64,000 nt of DNA from Spirosoma panaciterrae DSM 21099. Its GTDB lineage: Bacteria; Bacteroidota; Bacteroidia; Cytophagales; Spirosomataceae. The stretch lies in assembly GCF_000374025.1 (NCBI RefSeq), contig NZ_KB893239.1, forward strand, positions 206,844 through 270,843, written 5' to 3'. Made by a program: the position numbers and the translations under genes. How positions within the stretch are numbered: position 1 is the stretch's first letter; each line of letters opens with the position of its first letter. The notes beneath the pieces are model-generated. The model saw nothing but the letters and a program-made list of their open reading frames with translations. It did no database searches and had not been told where the DNA came from. Shown piece after piece: positions 26,196 to 34,983 of this stretch.

Positions 26196-27683
26196 TCAAC
26201 AGCTACTCACAGCAGCCTGCCAGCCAGCGTACGCCTTTTCAACCACCGACCGCTCTGGCCTGGGTATTATCGAGACTTTACCTGCATTAAGTTCCCGTAT
26301 ATGGTCGAGGTTTCTGAAGAGGCCGGTTTTCAGGCCAGCCAGGTAAGCGGCTCCCAAAGCCGATACATCCGGCATGTCGCGGTTAACGACGGATTTGCCA
26401 AGCAGATCGGCCAGGAACTGAACCACAAACGGGTTGGTGCTGATGCCTCCATGGACCATCAGTTCATCTAACGGTATTCCGGTATCCTGCTCCATAGCTA
26501 CGAGCACATCCTTGATCTGATAGGGAATGGATTCCAGAGCAGCCCTGACCACATGATTTTTTGTTGACCCAAAAGTGAGGCCCGAAATCGACGCTTTGCG
26601 GGTCATCTGCCAGTGAGGGGCTCCTAACCCGCTAAATGCCGGAATGATGTATACCCCACCGTTGTCGGATACAGCCGTTGCCATAGCTTCCGTTTCACGG
26701 CTCTCTGCAAAAAGTCCCAGGCTGTTTTTAAGCCATTCGATGGTAGCACCACAGGTCACGATCACCCCTTCCAGAGCATAGTCTACACGCTCTTCAGTAC
26801 TCCAGCAAATGGTTGTAACCATACCCTGTTTTGATGCTTTGTAAACGGCCCCTATATCCATAAGGATCGAACAACCCGTCCCCAGCGTGGCCTTTGCGGC
26901 TCCCGGCGCAAAACATCCTTCGCCAAAAGCAGCCGCGTGCGAATCGCCAATGAGGCTGGTAATGGGCACGTTATGCGCAAACAGCCCATCGAAATTCGAC
27001 GCTCCGAAAAAAGCCGAAGAGGGCTTTGGTTCGGGAAGATTCAGTTTCGACAATCCAAACGCAGCGAGCAGTTCCTGATCCCACAATAGGGCTTGAAGGT
27101 TAAAAAACAGCGTTCGGGATGCGTTGGTATAATCCGTCAGGTAGCACTGGCCGTTGGTCAGTTTGTAAAGCAGCCACGTATCGACCGTTCCAAAGTATGC
27201 CTTACCCGCATCAACGGCCTGCCGCACGTTCTCTTTGTTCTCATATAACCAGATCAGTTTGGTTCCTGAAAAATAGGGATCAATGAACAATCCAGTTTTG
27301 GCCTGGACACTCGATTCCATTCCTTCTGCCTTGAGTCGTTCACAGACCCGAATTGAGCGTTTACATTGCCAGACAATTGCGTTATGAAGCGGAACACCTG
27401 TTTCATCCCAAACGACAAAGGTTTCGCGCTGATTGGAAATACCACAGGCACTAATGGCTTTCAGATCACCCCCTTCGGCCAAAAAATTCCCAATGCATTT
27501 CCCTACCGAAGTCAGCACATTGCGGTAGATCTCGGCTGGGTCCTGCTCTACATACCCATCGCCCAAATAGTTGGTTTTCAATGGCTCCGAAGCACGTGCC
27601 GCTACCTGCCCATGCTGGTCAAACAAAAGGGTTTTGGTACTGCTGGTACCCTGGTCGATGGCCAGAATATAGGAAGGGGTCAT
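26196..27683 (-). CDS. FGGY-family carbohydrate kinase (glycerol-kinase-like)
   Basis: The 495-residue product is an FGGY sugar kinase: AIDQGTSSTKTLLFD at the N-terminus (ATP phosphate loop), CGISNQRETFVVWDETG, TGLFIDPYFSGTKLIWLYEN, SLIGDSHAAAFGEG with the catalytic Asp, LGTGCSILMDIG and GGVYIIPAFSGLGAPHW. It is close to glycerol kinase and keeps the Arg-Glu, Tyr and Asp that contact glycerol there. However, the Phe after GTGC is Ser and DQQ reads DSH, so the substrate may not be glycerol. Last gene of the catabolic block; its ATG overlaps the permease stop (TAATG). With isomerase and transketolase genes in the block, a ketose substrate is likely (inference). Confidence 0.85.
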   Translation of the reverse strand: MTPSYILAIDQGTSSTKTLLFDQHGQVAARASEPLKTNYLGDGYVEQDPAEIYRNVLTSVGKCIGNFLAEGGDLKAISACGISNQRETFVVWDETGVPLHNAIVWQCKRSIRVCERLKAEGMESSVQAKTGLFIDPYFSGTKLIWLYENKENVRQAVDAGKAYFGTVDTWLLYKLTNGQCYLTDYTNASRTLFFNLQALLWDQELLAAFGLSKLNLPEPKPSSAFFGASNFDGLFAHNVPITSLIGDSHAAAFGEGCFAPGAAKATLGTGCSILMDIGAVYKASKQGMVTTICWSTEERVDYALEGVIVTCGATIEWLKNSLGLFAESRETEAMATAVSDNGGVYIIPAFSGLGAPHWQMTRKASISGLTFGSTKNHVVRAALESIPYQIKDVLVAMEQDTGIPLDELMVHGGISTNPFVVQFLADLLGKSVVNRDMPDVSALGAAYLAGLKTGLFRNLDHIRELNAGKVSIIPRPERSVVEKAYAGWQAAVSSC

Positions 27684-28660
27684 TATTCTTTCTCCGTTCG
27701 TTTGTCAATGATTACGGCCAGCAGGATGACAAATCCTTTTACCACCTGCTGCCAGAAAGGCGATACGTTCAGTAGGACCAGGCCATTGTTCAGGACACCG
27801 ATGATAATAGCTCCCTGTACCGTACCGAGTATGCTACCTCGCCCGCCCGACAGCGAAGTGCCACCGATCACAACAGCCGCAATCGAATCGAGTTCGTAGC
27901 TGGTGCCTGCATTGGGCTGGGCCGAATCCAGTCGCGAGGTGACAAGCAACCCGCCAACGCCCGCCAACCCGCCCGCCAGGGTATACACGACTATTTTGAT
28001 CTTATCAATGTTCACCCCCGACAACCGGGCTGCGCTTTCACTACCACCAATGGCATAGATATAGCGACCTAACCGGGTTTTGTTGGTAACCAGAACAGCA
28101 ATGGCGACAAGCATGCCCGACAGCCAGACGGGCACCGGGACACCTAAAAACCAGCCCGTTCCCAAGAAGGTAAACGAATCCCCAAGTCCCGTAATCGGAA
28201 ACCCTTCAGTCCAGAGCATTGTCAGGCCACGGGCAATCGTCAGCATGGCCAGAGTAGCCACAAAAGGGGGTAATTTGAATCGCGTAATCGCCCAGCCATT
28301 GAACCACCCCAGCACCGACCCCGTCAGGATACCAGCCAGCATGGCCCCCAACACCGTAAATCCAATGAACAGATTAGCGGATGGAACCGGAATGCCATTG
28401 CGCAAGAGGCCAGCCGTAATCGCTCCCGACAACGCCAGAACGGAGCCCACCGACAGGTCGATTCCGGCTGTAAGCACCACCAGCGTCATGCCGGTTGAGA
28501 TGCACACATTGACAGAAATCTGCCGGAGTACGTTCCAGAAATTGGCCACCGTCAGAAACTTGTCGGATAGCAGACTGATTCCCAGGCAAAGCACAAACAG
28601 CGCGATCAGCGATTGAAATCGCGTCAGAAAAGGTCGGTAGGTAGTTGCGGTCAGTTGCAT
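27683..28660 (-). CDS. Sugar ABC transporter permease (RbsC-like)
   Basis: The 325-residue product is an inner-membrane permease with about ten hydrophobic segments (LIALFVLCLGISLLS, ANLFIGFTVLGAMLAGILTG, VWLSGMLVAIAVLV and others). Family motifs are GMTLVVLTAGIDLSVGSVLALSGA near the N-terminus and GGSESAARLSGVNIDKIKIVVY, with DSIAAVVIGGTSLSGGRGSI (the ATPase-coupling region of ribose-type permeases). It works with the ATPase (28738), the binding protein (30980) and perhaps DUF2291 (30305). Overlap with the kinase gene indicates coupling of transport and phosphorylation. Confidence 0.92.
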   Translation of the reverse strand: MQLTATTYRPFLTRFQSLIALFVLCLGISLLSDKFLTVANFWNVLRQISVNVCISTGMTLVVLTAGIDLSVGSVLALSGAITAGLLRNGIPVPSANLFIGFTVLGAMLAGILTGSVLGWFNGWAITRFKLPPFVATLAMLTIARGLTMLWTEGFPITGLGDSFTFLGTGWFLGVPVPVWLSGMLVAIAVLVTNKTRLGRYIYAIGGSESAARLSGVNIDKIKIVVYTLAGGLAGVGGLLVTSRLDSAQPNAGTSYELDSIAAVVIGGTSLSGGRGSILGTVQGAIIIGVLNNGLVLLNVSPFWQQVVKGFVILLAVIIDKRTEKE

Positions 28661-28666
28661 GTCTGT

Positions 28667-28750
28667 AATGAGTGATTAAGTGAATGAGCGATTGGGTGAT
28701 TGAGCGAAAAAAGTCATTCACTCAATCACCCAATCGCTCATTCACTCATT
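28667..28750. repeat. Octamer-type palindrome between ABC ATPase and permease genes
   Basis: A perfect 24-bp inverted repeat (28681-28704 with 28721-28744, 16-base loop) is built of degenerate 8-base units such as ATTCACTC and AATCGCTC. It continues outward with AATGAG/CTCATT. The ATPase gene stop lies in the repeat, and its last residues (MSE) are coded by it. Related units occur at 18520 and 37112. Confidence 0.75.
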
Positions 28751-30249
28751 GATTTTGGTATCGCTGCTTTTAAAATTGCGTCTTCCGATGCGTCCTGAAT
28801 AGCCATTTCAGCGGTTAAGACGCCTTCGCTCATGACCAGCACCCGATCGGAGATGGCCATGATTTCGGGCAATTCTGATGACACGACAAGAATGCCCATA
28901 CCTTCGTCGGCCAGTTGCAGAATGAGCTTATAAATCTCGTTTTTGGCATTGACATCGATACCCCGCGTTGGCTCATCCAGCATCAGCAATTTCGGGTGCG
29001 TTGCCAGCCACTTCGACAGCACAATTTTCTGCTGATTGCCTCCGCTCAGGTTCTTAGCCGCCTGCTTTCCCGATGGCGTTTTGATCTGTAAATCAGCAAT
29101 GTATTGTTTCGCCAATGCCACTTCTTTCGACTGACTCAGCAACCCAGCCCGTTCCACTTTTTCAAGCGCCGTCAGGCTGATGTTGGTTTGCACATCCATG
29201 CCCAGCACCAGACCGTCTTTCTTTCGATCTTCCGGCACCAGAGCCATCCCCAATCGAATCGCATCGGCCGGCGCTTTTACCCGAACTAATTGACCATCAA
29301 GCGATACTGTTCCAGAAGATCGCTTGGAATGAAGCCCGAACAGAGTTTCCAGTAACTCCGTCCGGCCAGCGCCCATCAGTCCAAACAACCCGACAATTTC
29401 GCCCCGCCCTACCCTGAACGAGATATTTCTGAGTTGATTCTCCTGCAAACGAACCGGATGTTTCAGACACAGGTTTTCGACCGTCAACAACGCATCATGA
29501 ACCCGATCGGTCGTTTTCCGACGAGCCGTGTTAATATCCCGACCTACCATTTTACGGATGAGCGCATCGTGGTCAATGCCCTGCATACTCCCCGATTCAA
29601 TGGTTTTGCCATCGCGTAAAACCACATAGCGGTCGGCAATGGTAAACAGCTCATCCAGTTTGTGCGAGATGTACACGATGGCTTTGTTCTCGCGCCGTAG
29701 GTTGTTGATGATCGTGAATAAAACCGCTACTTCGCTCTCCGTAATGGCTGAGGTTGGCTCATCCATGATGATAATCTCCGACTCTACCAGCAACGCCTTC
29801 GCCACTTCAACCACCTGCTGCTGACCCACTTTCAATTCGGCCACTAACGTATCAGGATCAATCGGCAGGTTGAGTTTATCGAGAAGTTCACGGGTTTTCG
29901 ACTGCATGGCTTTTTGGTCGAGCGTACCCCAGCGCGTCGTGATTTCACGACCCAGAAAAATATTTTCCATAATGCTCAGGTACGGAATCAGATTCAGTTC
30001 CTGATGAATGATGGCAATACCACATGCCTGCGCATCGCGGATGGAGTTGAACCGAACGGGTTTTCCATGGAGCCGAATCTGCCCTTCATAGTCTGGATAA
30101 ACGCCCGACAGAATCTTCATCAATGTCGACTTTCCCGCACCGTTTTCACCAATCACCGCCGTTACGTTGCCTGCCAGAAACTCCAGACAAACCCCGTCCA
30201 GCGCCGTTACGCCCGCAAATCGTTTGGTGATATGTTCGGCTACTAGCAT
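28738..30249 (-). CDS. Sugar ABC transporter ATP-binding protein (RbsA-like, tandem ATPase)
   Basis: The 503-residue product has two ABC domains, as in RbsA/MglA. The first has Walker A GENGAGKST (near residue 34), signature LKVGQQQVVEVAKAL and Walker B IIIMDEPTSA. The second has FGLMGAGRTELLETLFG, signature NLSGGNQQKIVLSKWL and Walker B LLMLDEPTRG. It drives import through the permease. The second Walker A is degenerate (MGAGRTE), which is normal for this family. Its C-terminus (MSE) is coded by an octamer repeat. Substrate is not told by the ATPase. Confidence 0.95.
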   Translation of the reverse strand: MLVAEHITKRFAGVTALDGVCLEFLAGNVTAVIGENGAGKSTLMKILSGVYPDYEGQIRLHGKPVRFNSIRDAQACGIAIIHQELNLIPYLSIMENIFLGREITTRWGTLDQKAMQSKTRELLDKLNLPIDPDTLVAELKVGQQQVVEVAKALLVESEIIIMDEPTSAITESEVAVLFTIINNLRRENKAIVYISHKLDELFTIADRYVVLRDGKTIESGSMQGIDHDALIRKMVGRDINTARRKTTDRVHDALLTVENLCLKHPVRLQENQLRNISFRVGRGEIVGLFGLMGAGRTELLETLFGLHSKRSSGTVSLDGQLVRVKAPADAIRLGMALVPEDRKKDGLVLGMDVQTNISLTALEKVERAGLLSQSKEVALAKQYIADLQIKTPSGKQAAKNLSGGNQQKIVLSKWLATHPKLLMLDEPTRGIDVNAKNEIYKLILQLADEGMGILVVSSELPEIMAISDRVLVMSEGVLTAEMAIQDASEDAILKAAIPKSMSE

Positions 30250-30304
30250 AGGGTATGGGGTAGAAGGGTAAAGGTGCTCATCACGCTCCTGATCAAACCG
30301 TAAC

Positions 30305-30973
30305 TTAGTTCACTTTTAATGCCGTTTTTCCCACGCCCTCTGCCCCATACCCCACCACAATTGGAATCACTTCTATCGTGTCAAGATGCAGATGTGCCTG
30401 ATTTAGCTCGACAGCACCGACAAAATTGACGGTAGCTCCTGGTTTGGCACTGGCTTTCAGAGGGGGCACAACCGTGTTTCGGATAATGGCGTTCAGCTCG
30501 GCTGATACGTTGTTGAGGTCCATAGTATTGTCGAATTCGGTGATCTGAATCAGGCCAGACACATCGCGGGCGGCATTCCCGAAAATATAGTCCGTAGCGA
30601 GTTTTACCGATTGGCCAGACGAGAGCAAAACGGTTACGTCGTTGTCGCCAACGGCGGTTACCTTACTCGTGCCTTTCACCAGAAAATAGCGGATGTTGCC
30701 GATACCCAGCGCGTGCGAATAGGAGTTAAACGCTTTCTCTTTGTCGGTCTTCAACAGCGAGAGGAGCGCATCGAAGTCGGTAGCCTTTGCCGTAGCGGGT
30801 AAAAGCTTTTGGGTCCAGAAGGTGCCCGCGTAGGAAGCAGCGTCGAATGCCTGACCGGCATTAGGGCCTGCCGATCCCTTTACCTCATCCAGCCGTTTGA
30901 AATAAACTGAATGGTAGGCAACTACCCCCAATAGAACCAGCAGAACCATGTATTTCAGCGCGTTTTTCGGCAT
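30305..30973 (-). CDS. DUF2291-family protein of a sugar ABC transporter locus
   Basis: The 222-residue product has an N-terminal membrane anchor (KYMVLLVLLGVVAYHSVYF) with no lipobox Cys visible, then a periplasmic domain with AASYAGTFWTQKLLPA, SHALGIGNIRYFLVKGTS and FDNTMDLNNVSAELNAIIR. These match DUF2291, a family almost always found with ribose-type ABC transporter genes. It may help the binding protein or receive the substrate, but no activity is known. It lies 6 bases from the binding-protein gene and 55 from the ATPase gene, in the same direction. Confidence 0.8.
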   Translation of the reverse strand: MPKNALKYMVLLVLLGVVAYHSVYFKRLDEVKGSAGPNAGQAFDAASYAGTFWTQKLLPATAKATDFDALLSLLKTDKEKAFNSYSHALGIGNIRYFLVKGTSKVTAVGDNDVTVLLSSGQSVKLATDYIFGNAARDVSGLIQITEFDNTMDLNNVSAELNAIIRNTVVPPLKASAKPGATVNFVGAVELNQAHLHLDTIEVIPIVVGYGAEGVGKTALKVN

Positions 30974-30979
30974 GGTTCG

Positions 30980-31933
30980 TCAGGATTTTTTAGTGGCTGG
31001 ATAGTCCCTGATAGTGGTCTGATCGACCAGCTCAACCGCTACGGGTATCTTTTTGGCGAAGTCTCGTTTACCTTTGATGTATTCGTCGGCAAACTGAGCG
31101 GCTGTTTTAGCCATCGTTTGCGGGGATTGCAGCCCGGTTGCCTTAATCTTTCCATCGCGGATTGAGTTCATTACATCGTCGGCACCATCGAAGCCAAACA
31201 CCCCCACCTCGTTTGCTTTGCCAGCCGCCACCAGCGCCTGATAGGCCCCCATGGCCATGGCATCGTTTCCACAGAAAACCGCGTCGATATCGGGGTGCGC
31301 CTGAAGTATGGACTCAAGTACCTCCATGGCTTTATTCCGATCAAAATCAGCACTTTGCTGGGCTACCATCTTAAAATTTTTGTAGTGATCGACCACGCTG
31401 TGAAAGCCTTTGGATCGATTCCAGGTGTTGTTGTCGCCCACCAATCCCAGAATCTCAACATAGTTGATGGGTACATTGGTCGCTTTGGTGCGCAACGTCT
31501 GGACAAAGTATTTGCCAATGGCTACGCAACCTGAATAATTATCGGATAGAATCTGGCAGGTTGCCGCCTGGGGCGAGTTGACTTCCCGGTCCATGCAAAA
31601 CACGGGTATACCAGCCTCAATGGCCTTACGAGCATTGACAATGGAGCCGTCGGAATCGGTCGGATTCAGCAGAATGGCATTGAAACCCGACACAATCGCG
31701 TTCTCGAAATGGTCGCTTTCGAGGGCTGTGTTGTTCTGCGAATCGAAAATTTTGGTTTCGTAACCCAACGCCCTGGCTTCAGCAGCCGCCGTTTCGGCCA
31801 GTACTACAAACCACGGATTGTTCAGCGTCGACACGATTACGGCTACCTTCTTCGGACCATTTGCATCGCTTTTATTCGTACAGCTTCCTGCCAGCAGCAG
31901 AAGAATCAGTACCCAGAAATATCGATTTTTCAT
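30980..31933 (-). CDS. Sugar-binding lipoprotein of an ABC transporter (RbsB-like)
   Basis: The 317-residue product has a lipoprotein signal (VLILLLLAGSC, mature Cys then TNKSD). The type I periplasmic binding fold follows: KKVAVIVSTLNNPWFVVLAE, DGSIVNARKAIEAGIPVFCMDREV, VEILGLVGDNNTWNRSKGFH, DIDAVFCGNDAMAMGAYQAL and VGVFGFDGADD. RbsB-type ligand residues are visible (NNPWF, DR of FCMDREV, FCGNDAMA, FGFDG). It likely captures the sugar that the block catabolises. The ATG at 31933 is used; one at 31939 is two codons longer. A CACAGAT palindrome lies just upstream. Confidence 0.93.
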   Translation of the reverse strand: MKNRYFWVLILLLLAGSCTNKSDANGPKKVAVIVSTLNNPWFVVLAETAAAEARALGYETKIFDSQNNTALESDHFENAIVSGFNAILLNPTDSDGSIVNARKAIEAGIPVFCMDREVNSPQAATCQILSDNYSGCVAIGKYFVQTLRTKATNVPINYVEILGLVGDNNTWNRSKGFHSVVDHYKNFKMVAQQSADFDRNKAMEVLESILQAHPDIDAVFCGNDAMAMGAYQALVAAGKANEVGVFGFDGADDVMNSIRDGKIKATGLQSPQTMAKTAAQFADEYIKGKRDFAKKIPVAVELVDQTTIRDYPATKKS

Positions 31934-31952
31934 GATCATTACAAAAAAGATA

Positions 31953-31998
31953 GAACACAGATTCTTATGATTTTTATGATTAAAAATGATCTGTGTTC
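31953..31998. repeat. GAACACAGAT palindrome
   Basis: GAACACAGAT (31953-31962) pairs with ATCTGTGTTC (31989-31998); the loop has further ATGAT units. The same family forms a much longer palindrome at 34902-34983 and a weak one near 26150-26190. Confidence 0.6.
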
Positions 31999-32005
31999 CA
32001 TCAGG

Positions 32006-33418
32006 CTAAGGCATTACCGTTACGATCACACGCTGATAGCGGGTCAGTGATGGTGATCCGGTATCAGTCACGGCCAGGATGACGTGAAATGTTTCGGGCT
32101 TCGACACGGTTGGGGCCATAATAAACGCGTTTTTCTTCAGTTTATCCTGCACATCCAACGCCCGGCTACTTTCGAACGTACCCGGTTCACGGTAATAAAT
32201 CCATTCATACGCCAGCGTATTCCCGTCGGGATCGGTAGACCCTTCGGCGCTCAGCATCACTTTCTCTCCGCTTTTCGCCCGGACCTGATTGGGGTGACCT
32301 AATCTGGCAACGGGCGGGTGATTGGCTTCTTTATAGGGCTTGATGGACCAGTCGATACGGGCGGCAAAGTCATGCTGATACGCTTTCCGCCACCGCCAGA
32401 TCGTTGCCTTATTGCTGGTATACCAACCGCTGTCAACGCCCATCACTTCATCCTCGGCATCGGACCAGAACGGGCGCGTTTCGGGCTCATAGAACCACTT
32501 GCGCATGCGGGGGGTATAGAACTCGTAACGCCCTCCCCAACTGCCATAGTTTGGATGCTCAGGATCGCTTAAGCCATTGTCGATCAAAAACAGAAACGTT
32601 GGCGTATCCCCTTCCATCAGAAATTTCGTAAACGGATGCTCAGCGCCTAGCGGGCCGTGATTCTTACGGATGTTCTCGTCGAGCCAGGGGTTGTCGACCA
32701 GGCTAAAATCAGCCCCCTGAAACCGCCCGTGAAATTTATCGCCACTGATACCGCTCCAGGTGGCCTGATGATAAGCGCCCCCCGCATGAAAGCCGGGACT
32801 GGCAATATAAAACAGATTCGGAAAGGTCTTCCGCAGCCAGGGTCCCGTATCGTCCTGATCGGAAATGGTATACACCCGAAGTTTGGCTACGAACGTATCG
32901 ACCTCTTCGGGCGCACGCGTTTGCCGGACTTTCCAGAGCGCCTGCGCCAGACAGTTGGCCCCTCCCCAAACCGGAATCCAGATGGGCCGATCATCGTTTT
33001 TATCGACAACCGAAATAATCCAGTCCGACCCTTCCGAATCTTTCCCCGGCCCAACGGCTCCCATGCCAAAATTAGGGTAACCCGACTTGATGATACTGGT
33101 CAGGTACTGCGTTTCGGGGTATCCTTTTTCGTGCAGCAATAAATTGGCTCTGACCTTCCCATAGGCCGTTACAATCTGTTTGATTCGCTCTGGAGCCACC
33201 CGCTCTTTCTGGTGAACCGAAGTCGTCGCGATCAGGCCCTCTACGTCCCATTGATTCGAATACGTCAGAAAGCGCACCATCGACTGGGCATCATCGGGTT
33301 CATTTTCGATATCCGTCAGCACCAGTACCCGCAACTTTTTCCCGGTTTGTTGGGCCTGACTCGGCACAATGGTCAGACCCAGCAGAATGAGAACTAAAAC
33401 TCGACAAGCAGATTTCAT
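32006..33418 (-). CDS. DUF1593 nucleoside-hydrolase-like exported protein
   Basis: The 470-residue product has a signal peptide (VLILLGLTIVPSQAQ) and the DUF1593 pattern. The N-terminal region LRVLVLTDIENEPDDAQSMV resembles the calcium-binding Asp cluster of nucleoside hydrolases; PIWIPVWGGANCLAQAL and VYTISDQDDTGPWLRKTFP follow, then a C-terminal Ig-like domain (HPPVARLGHPNQVRAKSGEK, STDPDGNTLAYEW). Some relatives are called cellulose-binding, but their function is not established. A close paralogue follows upstream at 33443 (24-base gap). It likely acts in the periplasm or outside on a glycoside whose sugar is then imported; this is inference. Confidence 0.8.
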   Translation of the reverse strand: MKSACRVLVLILLGLTIVPSQAQQTGKKLRVLVLTDIENEPDDAQSMVRFLTYSNQWDVEGLIATTSVHQKERVAPERIKQIVTAYGKVRANLLLHEKGYPETQYLTSIIKSGYPNFGMGAVGPGKDSEGSDWIISVVDKNDDRPIWIPVWGGANCLAQALWKVRQTRAPEEVDTFVAKLRVYTISDQDDTGPWLRKTFPNLFYIASPGFHAGGAYHQATWSGISGDKFHGRFQGADFSLVDNPWLDENIRKNHGPLGAEHPFTKFLMEGDTPTFLFLIDNGLSDPEHPNYGSWGGRYEFYTPRMRKWFYEPETRPFWSDAEDEVMGVDSGWYTSNKATIWRWRKAYQHDFAARIDWSIKPYKEANHPPVARLGHPNQVRAKSGEKVMLSAEGSTDPDGNTLAYEWIYYREPGTFESSRALDVQDKLKKNAFIMAPTVSKPETFHVILAVTDTGSPSLTRYQRVIVTVMP

Positions 33419-33442
33419 GGCTTTAGTCGTATTGATTTCATG

Positions 33443-34882
33443 CTAGGGAACAACGGTAACAATGACACGCTTGTACCGCGTTAAAGCGGGTGTGCCTTTA
33501 TCGGTCACTTTCAGGATAAAATGAATGGTCTGCGGGCTCGTCACTTTAGGGGCAATTGGACGGGCTTCGTAGATGTTCGTGACAAAATTTTCGTACAAAA
33601 TAATGCCCTGGTACGTACCCACTTCGGGGTATTGCATCCAGCGAAAACTCATTGAATCGCCATCGGGATCGGTAGAGTCGGAAGCTCGCAGGTAAAACAT
33701 TTCTCCCGATTTAACCGTCAGATTTTCGGGATGCGACAAACGGGGAACAGGTGGGTGATTCGCATCCTGGTACGATTTGGTACACCAGTCCATCCGGGCG
33801 GCAAAATCGTTCTGAAATTCGGGGCGCCACCGCCAGATGGTAGCCATCGTGCTTTTGCCCGGTTTTGGCCCACTGGCCGAAGGAGCACTCATAAAGGTTC
33901 TCGGAGTCAATACCGAATCGGCCGCATTGGTCCAGATGGGTCGTGTTTCGGGTTCTTCGGCAGGGGCACTGGCAGGCTTGTTCCGACTGGGCACCAGTGT
34001 AGGCTGTTGCCGTATGTACCGCCCTCCCCAGCCGCCCCAATCGGGGTGCTCTGGCGCATTCAGACCGTTTGGAATCAGGCCCAGGAAAGAGGGCGTATCC
34101 CCTTCCATGCCGAAAGCTACATCGGGATACATCGCCCCCAGGGGCCCATGTCCCTGCTGAATGTGTTCGGCGATCCAGGCATCACTGACATACTCCGGGC
34201 GAGTGCCGGGTTCGTTGGTGTTGATACCGCGCCAGGTGGCAAATTCATACCCGTACCCAGGACTGACAACATAAAATACGCTCGGAAAGGTCTTACGAAT
34301 CCAGGGGCCACTATCGTCCTGATCCGAAATAGTATACACGCGGAGCTTACGGTAAAGCCGCTCCGCCTGCTCGGGTGTTCGGCTCTTTTGAATTGTCCAG
34401 AGGGCCTGGGCCAGCGTATTGACGCCCCCCCATGCCGATACCCATAACGGCCGATCGTCGGTTTTTTCCAACTGCCGGATAATCCAGGCCGACCCTTCGG
34501 AATCCTTACCATCGCCCACACCTCCCATGCCATAAACGGGCAACCCTTTTTTGATGAGCGCTTTCAGTGCCTGTGCGGTTGGATAGCCAGGTTCGTGTTT
34601 CAGCAGATTGGGCTGCACCTTTCCGTAGGCATCTACGATCTTATGAATGGTTTCGGGAGCCACCCGCTTTTGCAGGTGAATGGAGGTTGTTGCCACCAGC
34701 CCTTCAATGTCCAGTTGATTGGCATAGGTGAGCAGCCGAACCAGCGACTCCGAATCATCCGGTTCGTTTTCAATGTCTGTCAAAATCAGCAACCGGGTCT
34801 TTTTAGCCGATGGCTGGGCATAGCTGGGTGGAGGAAAGCTCGCCAGCAGGATTAGAGTAATAAAGAAATGAATACGTTTCAT
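33443..34882 (-). CDS. DUF1593 nucleoside-hydrolase-like exported protein, paralogue
   Basis: The 479-residue product is a clear paralogue of the protein at 32006. It has a signal peptide (FITLILLASFPPPSYAQ), the Asp cluster LLILTDIENEPDDSESLVRL, PLWVSAWGGVNTLAQALW, VYTISDQDDSGPWIRKTFPS and the C-terminal HPPVPRLSHPENLTVKSGEM and STDPDGDSMSFRW. A Pro/Ala-rich insert (RNKPASAPAEEPETRP) is not in the other copy. Tandem copies may have different substrates. The pair lies in the catabolic block, with a long palindrome (34902-34983) just upstream. Confidence 0.8.
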   Translation of the reverse strand: MKRIHFFITLILLASFPPPSYAQPSAKKTRLLILTDIENEPDDSESLVRLLTYANQLDIEGLVATTSIHLQKRVAPETIHKIVDAYGKVQPNLLKHEPGYPTAQALKALIKKGLPVYGMGGVGDGKDSEGSAWIIRQLEKTDDRPLWVSAWGGVNTLAQALWTIQKSRTPEQAERLYRKLRVYTISDQDDSGPWIRKTFPSVFYVVSPGYGYEFATWRGINTNEPGTRPEYVSDAWIAEHIQQGHGPLGAMYPDVAFGMEGDTPSFLGLIPNGLNAPEHPDWGGWGGRYIRQQPTLVPSRNKPASAPAEEPETRPIWTNAADSVLTPRTFMSAPSASGPKPGKSTMATIWRWRPEFQNDFAARMDWCTKSYQDANHPPVPRLSHPENLTVKSGEMFYLRASDSTDPDGDSMSFRWMQYPEVGTYQGIILYENFVTNIYEARPIAPKVTSPQTIHFILKVTDKGTPALTRYKRVIVTVVP

Positions 34883-34901
34883 GTTTGGTTTAGGAACTAG
34901 A

Positions 34902-34983
34902 AATAGAACACAGATTTTTATGATCGTTATGATTTACACGGATCATAATAGATCATAACGATCATGAAAATCTGTGTTCTATT
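34902..34983. repeat. 32-bp GAACACAGAT palindrome at the end of the transketolase C-half gene
   Basis: Arms 34902-34933 and 34952-34983 pair along 32 bases with one mismatch, starting AATAGAACACAGATTTTTAT. The stop codon of the transketolase C half (34979-34981) is inside the right arm, so the hairpin could act as a terminator or 3'-end stabiliser inside the operon. Confidence 0.8.
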